This document shows positions 28,801 to 36,995 of a stretch of DNA of 64,000 nucleotides, one piece after another. The stretch lies in NCBI RefSeq assembly GCF_001894925.1, contig NZ_BCXD01000019.1:34257-98256 (forward strand). The letters are read 5' to 3'. The translations under genes were made by a program, and so were the position numbers. This stretch comes from Rhodococcus rhodnii NBRC 100604. Lineage in GTDB: Bacteria; Actinomycetota; Actinomycetes; Mycobacteriales; Mycobacteriaceae. Within the stretch, counting starts at the first letter, position 1. Each line of letters opens with the position of its first letter. Below the pieces are notes generated by a model. It had not been told where the DNA came from, ran no database searches, and saw nothing but the letters and a program-made list of their open reading frames with translations.

Positions 28801-31187
28801 GTAGTGTGGTGACTCCGACGAAGCGCACGGCGTCCCCGAACCCTACGGAGCGCCGCGACGGCATCGAGCCCGGTACCGAGCCGGACGACACCGAGGAGGC
28901 CCTCGTGTACGAAACTCCGTTGCGGCCGAGTTCGCCTCGACCGGGTACCCGCCCGACCGTCTTCCTCGCCGACGACATGACGCCCGTCGAAGCAGAGGTC
29001 TTCGAGGAATGGCTCCGGGCACGAAGCAACGGCGACGGCGTCGAGGTCGTCCGCACGACGTCCACCGATCTCGAGACGCTCGCACTGCGGACCGACGACC
29101 CGCTGCTCACCCCGGTGCGTGCCGTGTGGGTCTCCGATCCCGTCGTCGACACGTCGGGTGATCTGCGCGCGCTGCTCGGAGATCCGCTGCGGGTCGGCAG
29201 GCGGCGGCAGAAGAAGGCGCGCCGCACGAACCCGAGCAGCTGCCGGATCATCGCCGGCGAACCCGCCACCCTCGACGTCCTGCGCGAACGCCACGACGAC
29301 TGCGACGGAACGTCGCTCGCGACGTTCATCGTCCGGCGCGCCCATCTCGCGCTCGAACGCAGCGAACGCGCGATCCTCGGCTCGGAGTTCAAGGTGTCGC
29401 GGTTCGTCGTCGAGGAGATCACCGGCTCGAAGCGCTTCCGCGACGGTGCGCTGCGCCTCGCGCGCGAACTCGGCCGCACCCGCTCGGACGTGCGCGAGCA
29501 CGCCGTCGCGGCGCTCGAGGAGATGATCGCGACGCAGAGCCGGCGCGCGACCGTCGTGTGGAGCAGGCTCGGCCGCTACTTCGCTCGCGCGTACCGGCTC
29601 GACGTCGACACCACGAATCTCGACGAGATCCGCGAGCTGGGTTCACGGCATTCGCTCGTGTTCCTCCCGAGTCACCGCTCGTACCTCGATCCGCTGGTGC
29701 TGCGCCCCGCGCTCACGACCCACGGCCTGCCACTCAATCACGTGATGGGCGGGCTCAACGTGGGGTTCTGGCCGATCGGGCCGATCAGCAAGCGCAGCGG
29801 CACCGTGTTCATCCGGCGGCGCATCGGCGACGACGACGTCTACAAGTGGGCGTTGACGGAGTACATGCACTATCTCGTCGCGAAGCGCTTCAACCTGGAG
29901 TGGTACATCGAGGGTGGCCGCAGCCGCACCGGCAAGCTGCGCCCGCCGCGCTTCGGGCTGCTGCGCTATCTCTCCGCCGCACTGGACGACGCCTCGCCCG
30001 ACTCCCCGGACGCGTATCTCGTTCCGGTGTCCATCACGTACGACCAGCTGCACGAGGTCGGCGCGATGGCCGACGAGGCCCACGGCGCCCCGAAGACACC
30101 CGAGGGTTTCCGATGGCTCGTCGGATACGTTCGCGCACAGGGGAAACGGCACGGCGTCGCCCACGTGACGTTCGGCAGGCCGCTGTCGTTCCGCGAGTAT
30201 CTGGGGCGGGAGGACGACCGCAGGCTCGCGGTGCAGAAGACGGCGTTCGAGGTGTCGCATCGCATCAACGCCGTCACGCCGATCACGCCCGCCTCGCTCG
30301 TGATGTACGCGTTCCTCGGCATCGAGGATCGCGCGCTCACCGCACGCGAACTCGAGTCGATCCTCCGTCCGCTCGTCAAATACATCCGCAGACGTGGCCT
30401 CCCGACGGCGGGTGGCGTGGATCTGCGGGATCCGGCGGTCGTCACCGACGCGCTGCGCACGCACCTCGACGCGGGCGTGCTCCGGACGTTCGACCGTGGC
30501 TCCGAGCCGGTCTTCCACCTCGCGCCGGGCCAGCATCTCGTCGCGGCGTTCCACCGCAACAACAGCATTCACTTCTTCGTGACGCGTGCGATCGCCGAGA
30601 TGGTGGTCGAAGCGGCCGCCGCAGGCCGTAGCGAGGATCCCATCGCCGCGGGCTGGGCGGAGGCACTGCGGCTGCGCGACGTCCTCAAGTACGAGTTCTT
30701 CTTCGGCGACAAGGCGTCGTTCGCCGCGGACCTGCGCGTCGAACTCGACGCGATCGATCCCGACTGGGAGAAGCACGCGGGCGAGACGAGCCGCGGGCTC
30801 GAGATGCTCGACGCGATGTCGCCGTACCTCGCACACCGCGTCCTGCAGCCGTATCTCGACGCGTACGCGGTGGTCGCGGACGAACTCGCTCGCGAACCGG
30901 TCGGCGGCGAGGTCGATCGGGCGGCGTTCGTACGCCGATGCCTCGACGCCGCCGAGATGTCGCGGCTCCGCCAGCAGATCGGCAGCCGCGAGTCGATCTC
31001 CACCGAACTGTTCTCCACCGCACTGCAGTTGGCGGACAACCGCGGCCTGCTCGGTGGCGACGACGCGGATCTCGCCGACCGCCGCACCGCGTTCGCACGC
31101 GAGATGCACGCGCACGTGGCGAGAGTCGTGCGGATTCGCGATCTCGCGCACGGCCGACTGGATCTCGTCGAGGAGGATGGCCGATGA
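28791..31187 (+). CDS. plsB: Glycerol-3-phosphate acyltransferase PlsB
   Basis: 798-residue enzyme that adds the first acyl chain to glycerol 3-phosphate in membrane lipid synthesis. The HX4D acyltransferase motif is VFLPSHRSYLDPLVL near residue 295. Further blocks are GGLNVGFWPIGPI, a glycerol-phosphate binding EGGRSRTGKLRPPRFGLL, and YLVPVSITYDQLHE. Several GTG codons compete for the start; 28791 is the longest, 28806 or 28809 would shorten it by five or six residues. It overlaps the next gene by four bases (ATGA). The pair resembles the plsB2/plsC pair of mycobacteria. Confidence 0.95.
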   Translation: MDHSSVVTPTKRTASPNPTERRDGIEPGTEPDDTEEALVYETPLRPSSPRPGTRPTVFLADDMTPVEAEVFEEWLRARSNGDGVEVVRTTSTDLETLALRTDDPLLTPVRAVWVSDPVVDTSGDLRALLGDPLRVGRRRQKKARRTNPSSCRIIAGEPATLDVLRERHDDCDGTSLATFIVRRAHLALERSERAILGSEFKVSRFVVEEITGSKRFRDGALRLARELGRTRSDVREHAVAALEEMIATQSRRATVVWSRLGRYFARAYRLDVDTTNLDEIRELGSRHSLVFLPSHRSYLDPLVLRPALTTHGLPLNHVMGGLNVGFWPIGPISKRSGTVFIRRRIGDDDVYKWALTEYMHYLVAKRFNLEWYIEGGRSRTGKLRPPRFGLLRYLSAALDDASPDSPDAYLVPVSITYDQLHEVGAMADEAHGAPKTPEGFRWLVGYVRAQGKRHGVAHVTFGRPLSFREYLGREDDRRLAVQKTAFEVSHRINAVTPITPASLVMYAFLGIEDRALTARELESILRPLVKYIRRRGLPTAGGVDLRDPAVVTDALRTHLDAGVLRTFDRGSEPVFHLAPGQHLVAAFHRNNSIHFFVTRAIAEMVVEAAAAGRSEDPIAAGWAEALRLRDVLKYEFFFGDKASFAADLRVELDAIDPDWEKHAGETSRGLEMLDAMSPYLAHRVLQPYLDAYAVVADELAREPVGGEVDRAAFVRRCLDAAEMSRLRQQIGSRESISTELFSTALQLADNRGLLGGDDADLADRRTAFAREMHAHVARVVRIRDLAHGRLDLVEEDGR

Positions 31188-32650
31188 CCGACGGCAGTGC
31201 GCTCACGCGCCTCGTGCGCGACGTCCACACGGCGCAGCAGGGACCCGACGTCGTCGCGATCTTCGACTACGACGGCACCGTCATCGACGGCTACTCCGCA
31301 CTCGAGGTGTATCGAGACCGAATCCTCCATCGCGACATCGGGTTTCGAGAGCTCGTCCGAACCGGGGCCAGGGCGGCACAGATGGGGCTCCTCGGCTCCG
31401 ACGTGCACGGCCTGATGAACGGCGCCGTCGCCGGGCTCGCCGGGCGGCGTCACGACGACCTGCGCGAGTGGGGCAGCAGGCTGTTCCGGGAACGGTTCGC
31501 CGCCATGATCTTTCCCGGCATCAGACGCCTCGTCGAGGCGCACCGGCGCGCGGGTCATCATCTCGTCATGGCGACGTCCGCAACCGAGTACCAGGCGCGA
31601 GACGTCGCCGAGGATCTCGGGTTCGACGCGCTCGTCTGCACCTTCCCGGAAGTCCGGGACGACGCGCTCACGGGTCGGCTCGCGGCTCCCCCGCTGTGGG
31701 GACCGGCGAAGGCCCGTGCGATCGGCGAGTATCTGCGCCGCCGGGGCGCGGACGCCGGCGCGTCGTACGCGTACAGCAACGGCGCCGAGGACGTGCCGCT
31801 GCTGGAGGAAGTGGGCAATCCCGTCGCGCTCAACCCGGACGACGGACTGCGCGGTGTCGCTCGCTCCCGCGGGTGGGCGACGGCCGATCTCGCGCCGCCG
31901 AAGCGCGGAGTGTCACCGATTCCGGTCGCCCGGACCGCGGCGGCGCTCGGCGCCCTCGTCGGTGCCGCGGGGGTGGGTCTCGGAGCCGCGGTCGCCGCCG
32001 ACGACCGCCGCACCGTCGCGAACCTCGTCGCCACCGTGGCACCCGATCTCGCCCTCACGCTCGCGGGTGTGCGGGTGCGCGTGCGCGGCGCCGAGAAGGC
32101 CGACGCCGCACGGCCCGCCGTATTCGTGTTCAACCACCAGAGTTCGCTGGACCTGCTCGTGCTCGGCGCCGTCCTGCGCACCGACGTCACCGGGATCGCG
32201 AAGAAGGAGGCGGCCCGCGATCCGCGGTTCGCCGCCGTCGGTGCGTTGTTCGACGTCGCGTACGTCGACCGCTCCGGCGGCCGCGCCGCGCGGGACGGCC
32301 TGCGTCCCGCCGTCGACAAGCTCCGCTCCGGGATCTCGATCGCGATCGCACCCGAGGGAACCCGCTCGCCCACACCGCAGTTGGGGCCTTTCAAGAAGGG
32401 CGCCTTCCATCTCGCGCGGCAGGCGGGTGTCCCGATCGTGCCGATCGTCATCCACGGCGCGGGCGACCTGATGTGGCGCAACTCCCTCGTCGCGCACGCC
32501 GGGACGGTCGACGTCGAGGTGCTCGATCCCGTCCCGGCCGACACGTGGACGACCGCGAACCTCGACGATGCCGTCGCCGAGGTTCGCGAGTCGTTCGTCG
32601 CCGCACTGCGTGAGCGCGACGCCCGTGCCGACCTCGGATCGACGCTGTGA
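31184..32650 (+). CDS. plsC: Bifunctional HAD-IB phosphatase / 1-acylglycerol-3-phosphate acyltransferase
   Basis: 488-residue fusion. Residues about 1-215 are a HAD-IB hydrolase (IFDYDGTVIDGYSALEVY with the nucleophile Asp; MATSATEYQARDVAEDLGF; YSNGAEDVPLLEEVG). Residues about 285-488 are a PlsC acyltransferase with VFNHQSSLDLLVLG (HX4D) and IAPEGTRSPTPQLGPFKKGA. A short hydrophobic stretch (AALGALVGAAGVGLGAAVAA) links them and may anchor the protein. The enzyme should acylate lysophosphatidate, after PlsB; the HAD substrate is unknown. Its ATG overlaps the plsB stop, so acylation steps 1 and 2 are coupled in one operon. Confidence 0.92.
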   Translation: MTDGSALTRLVRDVHTAQQGPDVVAIFDYDGTVIDGYSALEVYRDRILHRDIGFRELVRTGARAAQMGLLGSDVHGLMNGAVAGLAGRRHDDLREWGSRLFRERFAAMIFPGIRRLVEAHRRAGHHLVMATSATEYQARDVAEDLGFDALVCTFPEVRDDALTGRLAAPPLWGPAKARAIGEYLRRRGADAGASYAYSNGAEDVPLLEEVGNPVALNPDDGLRGVARSRGWATADLAPPKRGVSPIPVARTAAALGALVGAAGVGLGAAVAADDRRTVANLVATVAPDLALTLAGVRVRVRGAEKADAARPAVFVFNHQSSLDLLVLGAVLRTDVTGIAKKEAARDPRFAAVGALFDVAYVDRSGGRAARDGLRPAVDKLRSGISIAIAPEGTRSPTPQLGPFKKGAFHLARQAGVPIVPIVIHGAGDLMWRNSLVAHAGTVDVEVLDPVPADTWTTANLDDAVAEVRESFVAALRERDARADLGSTL

Positions 32651-32709
32651 CCGGGCTGCTCTGACTCACCGCACCCGAAACCCGGCGTGGCGGTGACACG
32701 TCGGTCAGG

Positions 32710-33513
32710 ATGGAGCGCGTGTACGACGACACACTCGACGATCTCGGTGATCAGGCCGAGTCGAAGCGCGGCCTGTTGCGAGCATCGCTCCCGGCCTACC
32801 TGCTGGGCGCCGTGCTCGCCGGCGCGTACGTCGGCATCGGGTCGATCGCGCTCGCGTCCGTCGGCGGCCCGCTCGACCGAGCCGACTCGCCGTTCCTGAT
32901 TCCCGCGACGGGCGCCGTGTTCGGGATCGCGCTCGCCGTGGTCCTGTGGGCCGGCTCCGAGCTCTTCACCGGTAACAACCTGATCTTCACCGTCGCCGCG
33001 CTCCGACGCCGTGTCCGCTGGCGCGACACCGCCGCCATCTGGTTCTGGAGCTATCTGGGAAACCTCGCCGGATCGCTGGCGCTCGCTGCGCTCGTCGTGT
33101 GGTCGGGCGTCCTGTCGGTCGGCGGATCCGACGAGTATCTGGCGTCGCTGGCGTCGGACAAGATGAACGATCCCGTCCTCGAACTGTTCCTCCGCGGGAT
33201 CGTGTGCAACTGGCTCGTGTGCCTCGCGATCTGGACGTCACTGCGCGCGAAGGGCGACGCGGCGAAGCTCGTCTTCGTCTTCGGCCTCATCCTCGTGTTC
33301 GTCGCCGCGGGCATGGAACACAGCGTCGCCAACATGTCGATGCTCACGATGGCGCTGTTCGACGGCGCGGGCGGCGACGTCACGTGGGGCGGATTCGTCC
33401 ACAACCTCGTCCCCGTCACGCTGGGCAACGTGATCGGCGGGGCCGTGTTCGTCGGAGGCGCCTACGTCCTCGTCGCACGCGCCCGCGACACGGCGGTCAC
33501 AGAAAAGAACTGA
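32710..33513 (+). CDS. Formate/nitrite transporter (FNT) family channel
   Basis: 267-residue membrane protein with six hydrophobic segments and the FNT pattern: GAYVGIGSIALASVGG in the first helix, AGSELFTGNNLIFTVAALRR (the FNT signature, with Thr-Gly-Asn-Asn), and LRGIVCNWLVCLAIWTSLRA with the second broken helix. The central His region may be GMEHSVANMSML. Family members move formate, nitrite or hydrosulfide; no partner enzyme gene is adjacent to decide. The 3' end overlaps the convergent SDR gene by 17 bases. Confidence 0.9.
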   Translation: MERVYDDTLDDLGDQAESKRGLLRASLPAYLLGAVLAGAYVGIGSIALASVGGPLDRADSPFLIPATGAVFGIALAVVLWAGSELFTGNNLIFTVAALRRRVRWRDTAAIWFWSYLGNLAGSLALAALVVWSGVLSVGGSDEYLASLASDKMNDPVLELFLRGIVCNWLVCLAIWTSLRAKGDAAKLVFVFGLILVFVAAGMEHSVANMSMLTMALFDGAGGDVTWGGFVHNLVPVTLGNVIGGAVFVGGAYVLVARARDTAVTEKN

Positions 33514-34336
33514 ACTTCGCGTTGGCCTTGCGCATCACGAACTCGTACGGGAACGCGAACTTGCGCTTCCACCAGTAGCCGAACCGGACGTCGAACGAGC
33601 TGTAGACGAGGAAGCGGTTCTTGGCGATGCCCTCGAGGATGCGATCCGCGACCTTCTCCGGTGACGCGGCGCGCCCCTCGAACAGTGCGACCATCTTCCG
33701 CACGCGTGGATCGTCGCGGTCGACGCCCGCGATCTCGACCGTCCCGACCAACGGCGTCTTGACGGCACCGGGAACGACGACGCTCACCCCGATGCCGTGC
33801 CGCTGGAGATCGAAACGGAGTACCTCCGAGAGACCGCGCAGGCCGAACTTCCCGGCGCTGTAGGCGGCGTGCCAGGGCAGCGCGAGCAGGCCGGCCGCCG
33901 AGGAGACGTTGACGAGGTGGCCGCCGCGGCCCGCGTCGACCATGCGCGGCACGAAACTCTCGATGACGTGGATCGGGCCCATGAGGTTGACGTCGACCAT
34001 CGCCTTCCAGTGGCGATGTTCGAGATTCTCGACCGTGCCCCACGCCGAGACGCCCGCGATGTTCATCACGATGTCGACGCTCCCGAACTGCTCGTGGATG
34101 TCGTCGGCGAACTCTCGGACGGCGTCGTAGTCGGTGATGTCGAGTGCTCGCGTCGCGCTGACGGTCCCGCCGCGCGCGGCCGCGAGTTCGGCGGTCTGCG
34201 CCAGGCCGGCCTCGTCGCGGTCGGTGAGCAGCAGCTCCGCGCCTGCCTGTGCGGCGGCGAGAGCCGTGGCACGGCCGATCCCGCTCGCAGCGCCCGTGAT
34301 GAAGCATCGTCTACCGTCCAACGCTGCGGCGGCCAC
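33497..34336 (-). CDS. SDR family oxidoreductase
   Basis: 279-residue classical short-chain dehydrogenase. The cofactor loop is RCFITGAASGIGRATALAAA near residue 10, the NAG-type motif is MNIAGVSAWG, catalytic Ser is in VNVSSAAGLLALPWH, and YSAGKFGLRGLSEVLR carries YxxxK. An Asp after the second strand (LLLTDRDEAGL) suggests NAD preference. The C-terminal extension FGYWWKRKFAFPYEFVMRKA is basic and aromatic, possibly membrane-associating. Substrate is unknown. It is convergent with the FNT gene. Confidence 0.9.
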   Translation of the reverse strand: MAAAALDGRRCFITGAASGIGRATALAAAQAGAELLLTDRDEAGLAQTAELAAARGGTVSATRALDITDYDAVREFADDIHEQFGSVDIVMNIAGVSAWGTVENLEHRHWKAMVDVNLMGPIHVIESFVPRMVDAGRGGHLVNVSSAAGLLALPWHAAYSAGKFGLRGLSEVLRFDLQRHGIGVSVVVPGAVKTPLVGTVEIAGVDRDDPRVRKMVALFEGRAASPEKVADRILEGIAKNRFLVYSSFDVRFGYWWKRKFAFPYEFVMRKANAKFSSFL

Positions 34337-34438
34337 TGGTTCCCCCCGGTCGAGGTCTCGTTCGGTTCACCCGTTGCGCACGGGTCTACCACACGGCGGT
34401 GCGCCGCGCTGCCGACGTCGGTGGTGACGGCGGTGCGG

Positions 34439-34594
34439 TCAGGGCCGGGCCGCGAGCTCGGTGCGCAACTCCAGCAGGGTGTGCTCGATCGTGTCGACCG
34501 TCTCGTTCTCGCCGCGACCCCGCGCGTGGCGAACGCGGTCCTGCATGACGGCGATCGCCTTGCGGAGTTCGGCATCACTCATGGTGTGTTTCAT
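34439..34594 (-). CDS. Small helical protein, unknown
   Basis: 51 residues (MKHTMSDAELRKAIAVMQDR and a second helix with TVDTIEHTLLELRTELAAR), rich in charged residues and probably a helical hairpin. No family recognised. The ATG at 34594 is chosen; a second ATG four codons later is possible, and an upstream extension to 34630 would be basic and unlike the rest. An inverted repeat (34595-34608) touches the start codon and may be an operator. Confidence 0.5.
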   Translation of the reverse strand: MKHTMSDAELRKAIAVMQDRVRHARGRGENETVDTIEHTLLELRTELAARP

Positions 34595-34608
34595 GTCACA
34601 AGTGTGAC
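34595..34608. promoter_or_regulatory. Inverted repeat at the start of the small helical gene
   Basis: GTCACA and TGTGAC, 6-base arms with AG between, immediately upstream of the ATG at 34594. Operator-like geometry; the binding protein is unknown. Confidence 0.35.
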
Positions 34609-35067
34609 GTGGATCCGTGCGCCGCGCCACCCCGGGAGGGCGTGCGGCGACGGCGCCGAGGGCCGTTCACGGGCGCCTGCCGAGGCCACAAGATTCCGGG
34701 CAGCCCGCTTCGCGCGTAGTTAATAACAGGTAACTAGACGATGCGCAAGTGGCCGCGCGACCGTTCGCGTGAATCGTCCCGCTGTCACAGTCCGGTCGTC
34801 GCCGTATCGTGACCGTGAACCGCTGGCGAAGCCATGTCCGCGGACACGAGTTGACCTGCGGTGACCACTGAGCGCAGACCCGACTCGCAAAAGTGGGTTA
34901 TTCATGGATAACATTGCAAGCGACAAGATCACGAATTAGCATCGGTCTGGGGAGTTACCGACGGGCAACCCGTCGGTGCTGTGTGATGCGCATCGATACC
35001 GAATCGTCCCGGCCATGACGACACACACGACCTGACGTCCGAACCCGGAGAGGATCACGCGGCCACG
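34609..35067. other. Intergenic leader region of the EspR-like gene, about 460 bases, no gene seen
   Basis: Lower GC than its surroundings, with no convincing reading frame. It holds short inverted repeats, AGTTA-N8-TAACT at 34718-34735 and GTTAT-N6-ATAAC at 34897-34912, and a 9-base-pair hairpin at 34957-34977. A long AT-rich upstream region is typical of autoregulated nucleoid-associated protein genes. Confidence 0.5.
34957..34977 (+). promoter_or_regulatory. Leader hairpin before the EspR-like gene
   Basis: Perfect 9-base-pair stem (ACCGACGGG with CCCGTCGGT) and CAA loop, 90 bases before the ATG. It could be an attenuator or mRNA stabiliser; no T run follows. Confidence 0.4.
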
Positions 35068-35484
35068 ATGGCAGACTTCGCAGCGCGGTTGAACAGACTG
35101 TTCGAAACCGTCCATCCCCCGGGCCGGAAGCCTCACACGAACGCCGAGGTCGCGGCCGCGCTCATCGCCGACGGGCACCAGATCTCGAAGCCCTACATCT
35201 CGCAGCTCCGCTCCGGACAGCGCACCAACCCGTCGGACGAGACCGTCGCCGCCTTCGCGCGGTTCTTCAAGGTCAAGCCCGAGTACTTCTTCAACGACAT
35301 CTACGCGGCGAAGGTCGACAACGACCTCGATCTCCTCGCCCAGCTGCAGGGCTACGGCCTGCGCAAGCTGTCGAGCCGTGCGTTCGACCTCTCGGAGGAG
35401 TCGCAGAGCCTCCTCACCGCGATGGCCGAGAAGCTCCGCGTCAGCGAAGGACTACCCGCGGTCCCGCCCGACGCGTCTCGCTGA
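35068..35484 (+). CDS. espR: EspR-like helix-turn-helix regulator
   Basis: 138-residue protein close to mycobacterial EspR: N-terminal FAARLNRLFETVHPPGRKPH, an HTH around NAEVAAALIADGHQISKPYI and SQLRSGQRTNPSDETVAAF, and a C-terminal helical dimerisation part (NDLDLLAQLQGYGLRKLSSR). EspR is a nucleoid-associated dimer that controls secretion and cell-wall genes and regulates itself. The GGAGAGG motif lies 13 bases before the ATG, wider than usual. The gene ends 18 bases from the convergent mucin/peptidase operon. Orthology versus family membership cannot be settled here. Confidence 0.8.
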   Translation: MADFAARLNRLFETVHPPGRKPHTNAEVAAALIADGHQISKPYISQLRSGQRTNPSDETVAAFARFFKVKPEYFFNDIYAAKVDNDLDLLAQLQGYGLRKLSSRAFDLSEESQSLLTAMAEKLRVSEGLPAVPPDASR

Positions 35485-35502
35485 GCCGAGCGCCCGCCCG
35501 CT

Positions 35503-36492
35503 CTATCCGACCGCCACTGCCGTGCTCTCGCGGCGGTGGCGGTCGTCGTATGCGGACGCGATCGTGAGCACCCAACGGCGCGCGGACATGCCGTCCGGCG
35601 GCGCGATCCACTCGGTGTCCAGGACCGCGGAGCCGTGCGGATCGTCGATCCACTCGACGAGCGCCGCAACCCGATCGGCGGTTCCGTCCGGCAGGGGCAC
35701 CCGGCCCGTCGGGAACAGGCCCGCGCCGGCCTGGATGTAGAGGGCGTCCACGATCTGCGCGACGGCGTCCTGCGCGTCGAGGACGGTCGTCGTGCGACCG
35801 CCGGGGCGTATCGTCGACACCTCGGGGAAGCGCGCGACCAGATCTCGCCGGAGCCCGCGGACACGGCGCAGCGTGAGGCGTGCCCGTACCCACAGCTCGA
35901 CGGGAACCCACATCGTCCCCGTCGCGACGAGCACGGCTCCCGCACCCGCGACACCCACCGGCCACCCGGCGTCCGCACCCGTCGCCGCAACGCCCACCGC
36001 CGCGACGACGAGGACGAGCGCACCGAGTGTGAGCGCCGCGACACCCCGGCCGAGCGGGGTCCATGCGACGTAGCGGACGGTCATCGCGACGATGACGAGC
36101 CCCGCTGCGGCGGTGACGACGGCAGCGGGACGTTCGCTGCCCGACACCACGGACGCCGCCAGCACGAGCACCGTCGCCGTCGTCGCGGCCAGCGCGATCG
36201 GACGCATCCAGCGCCGCGAGACTCGCGAGGACGACGACACCGCACCGACCGTGCCCGACACGACCCCGAGCGTCGTCGCACCGACCGCGAGCGTCCACCG
36301 CAGATCGGTGCCGGGTGCCAGGGCGCGGAGTGCTGCGCCGACCGGCGGCACCCACACGACGCTCGCGAGCGTGAGGAACGCGACCGCGACGAGCAACGCC
36401 ATCCGCAGCGGGGTCGCGCCGCGTACCAGCACTCGCCCGACTCGTGCTCCCGCCGCGAGCGCGCAGAACACCGTGATCACCCACGCCGTCAT
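35503..36492 (-). CDS. Multi-helix membrane protein, MAB_1171c/DUF6545-like
   Basis: 329 residues: about seven hydrophobic helices in the first 200 (MTAWVITVFCALAAGARVGR, TLGALVLVVAAVGVAAT), then a 110-residue cytoplasmic tail with VRGLRRDLVARFPEVSTI and VAQIVDALYIQAGAGL. This layout resembles the MAB_1171c family, often encoded beside ImmA/IrrE peptidases and XRE regulators; no function is established. Its ATG overlaps the stop of the peptidase gene (ATGA). It is the last gene of a three-gene operon. Confidence 0.65.
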   Translation of the reverse strand: MTAWVITVFCALAAGARVGRVLVRGATPLRMALLVAVAFLTLASVVWVPPVGAALRALAPGTDLRWTLAVGATTLGVVSGTVGAVSSSSRVSRRWMRPIALAATTATVLVLAASVVSGSERPAAVVTAAAGLVIVAMTVRYVAWTPLGRGVAALTLGALVLVVAAVGVAATGADAGWPVGVAGAGAVLVATGTMWVPVELWVRARLTLRRVRGLRRDLVARFPEVSTIRPGGRTTTVLDAQDAVAQIVDALYIQAGAGLFPTGRVPLPDGTADRVAALVEWIDDPHGSAVLDTEWIAPPDGMSARRWVLTIASAYDDRHRRESTAVAVG

Positions 36493-36995
36493 CGGCCGAG
36501 AGCCTCGTCGTAACGCAGGACCGACACCGTGTGGCCGCGGCCCCGCATCGTCTTGACGCGGGCGAGGAACAGCGACGCGAAGGTCTCCGCCTCCCACTCG
36601 TCGACGGCGGCCTCGTCGTCCGCCGAATCGCCGGCCTCGAGCCGACGCTCGTTCAGCATGTAGGCGATGAGGTCGTCGCTCACCTCGAGCAGCGCGTCAC
36701 GTGCCTGCACCCCGCGATGGCCGAAGACGATGTGACCGAGTTCGTGCGCGAGCGTGCGTTCCGGATCGGGGAGCCCCGGAGCGAGCGCGATCACGTCGCG
36801 GTCGTCGTACTCCCGTCGCTGACCACACACGGCACCCGCGAGTCGAGGTGACCACTCGATCACGATCGACCGGCCCCGCGCCTGCGCGAATGCCGCCACC
36901 GCATCGGCGATCTCGACGGCCTCCGCCTCGGCTGCGACGTCGGCGACGGCGTCTACGGCTGTCGACACCCGCCGCAAGGACCTGCTGCGCGTCAT
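36489..36995 (-). CDS. ImmA/IrrE-type zinc metallopeptidase
   Basis: 168-residue predicted peptidase. The zinc motif is RTLAHELGHIVFGHRGV near residue 89 (HExxH with a nearby third ligand candidate). ImmA/IrrE enzymes cut repressors of the XRE type in response to stress. The EspR-like HTH regulator encoded next to this operon is a possible partner, by inference only. ATG 36995 overlaps the stop of the upstream surface-protein gene and its own stop overlaps the membrane-protein ATG, so all three should be translated together. Confidence 0.8.
   Translation of the reverse strand: MTRSRSLRRVSTAVDAVADVAAEAEAVEIADAVAAFAQARGRSIVIEWSPRLAGAVCGQRREYDDRDVIALAPGLPDPERTLAHELGHIVFGHRGVQARDALLEVSDDLIAYMLNERRLEAGDSADDEAAVDEWEAETFASLFLARVKTMRGRGHTVSVLRYDEALGR

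Noticed and set aside
34439..34630. Longer form of the small helical protein starting at 34630
   Set aside because: The first 12 residues are Arg/Cys-rich and would cross the operator-like repeat; ATG 34594 fits better.
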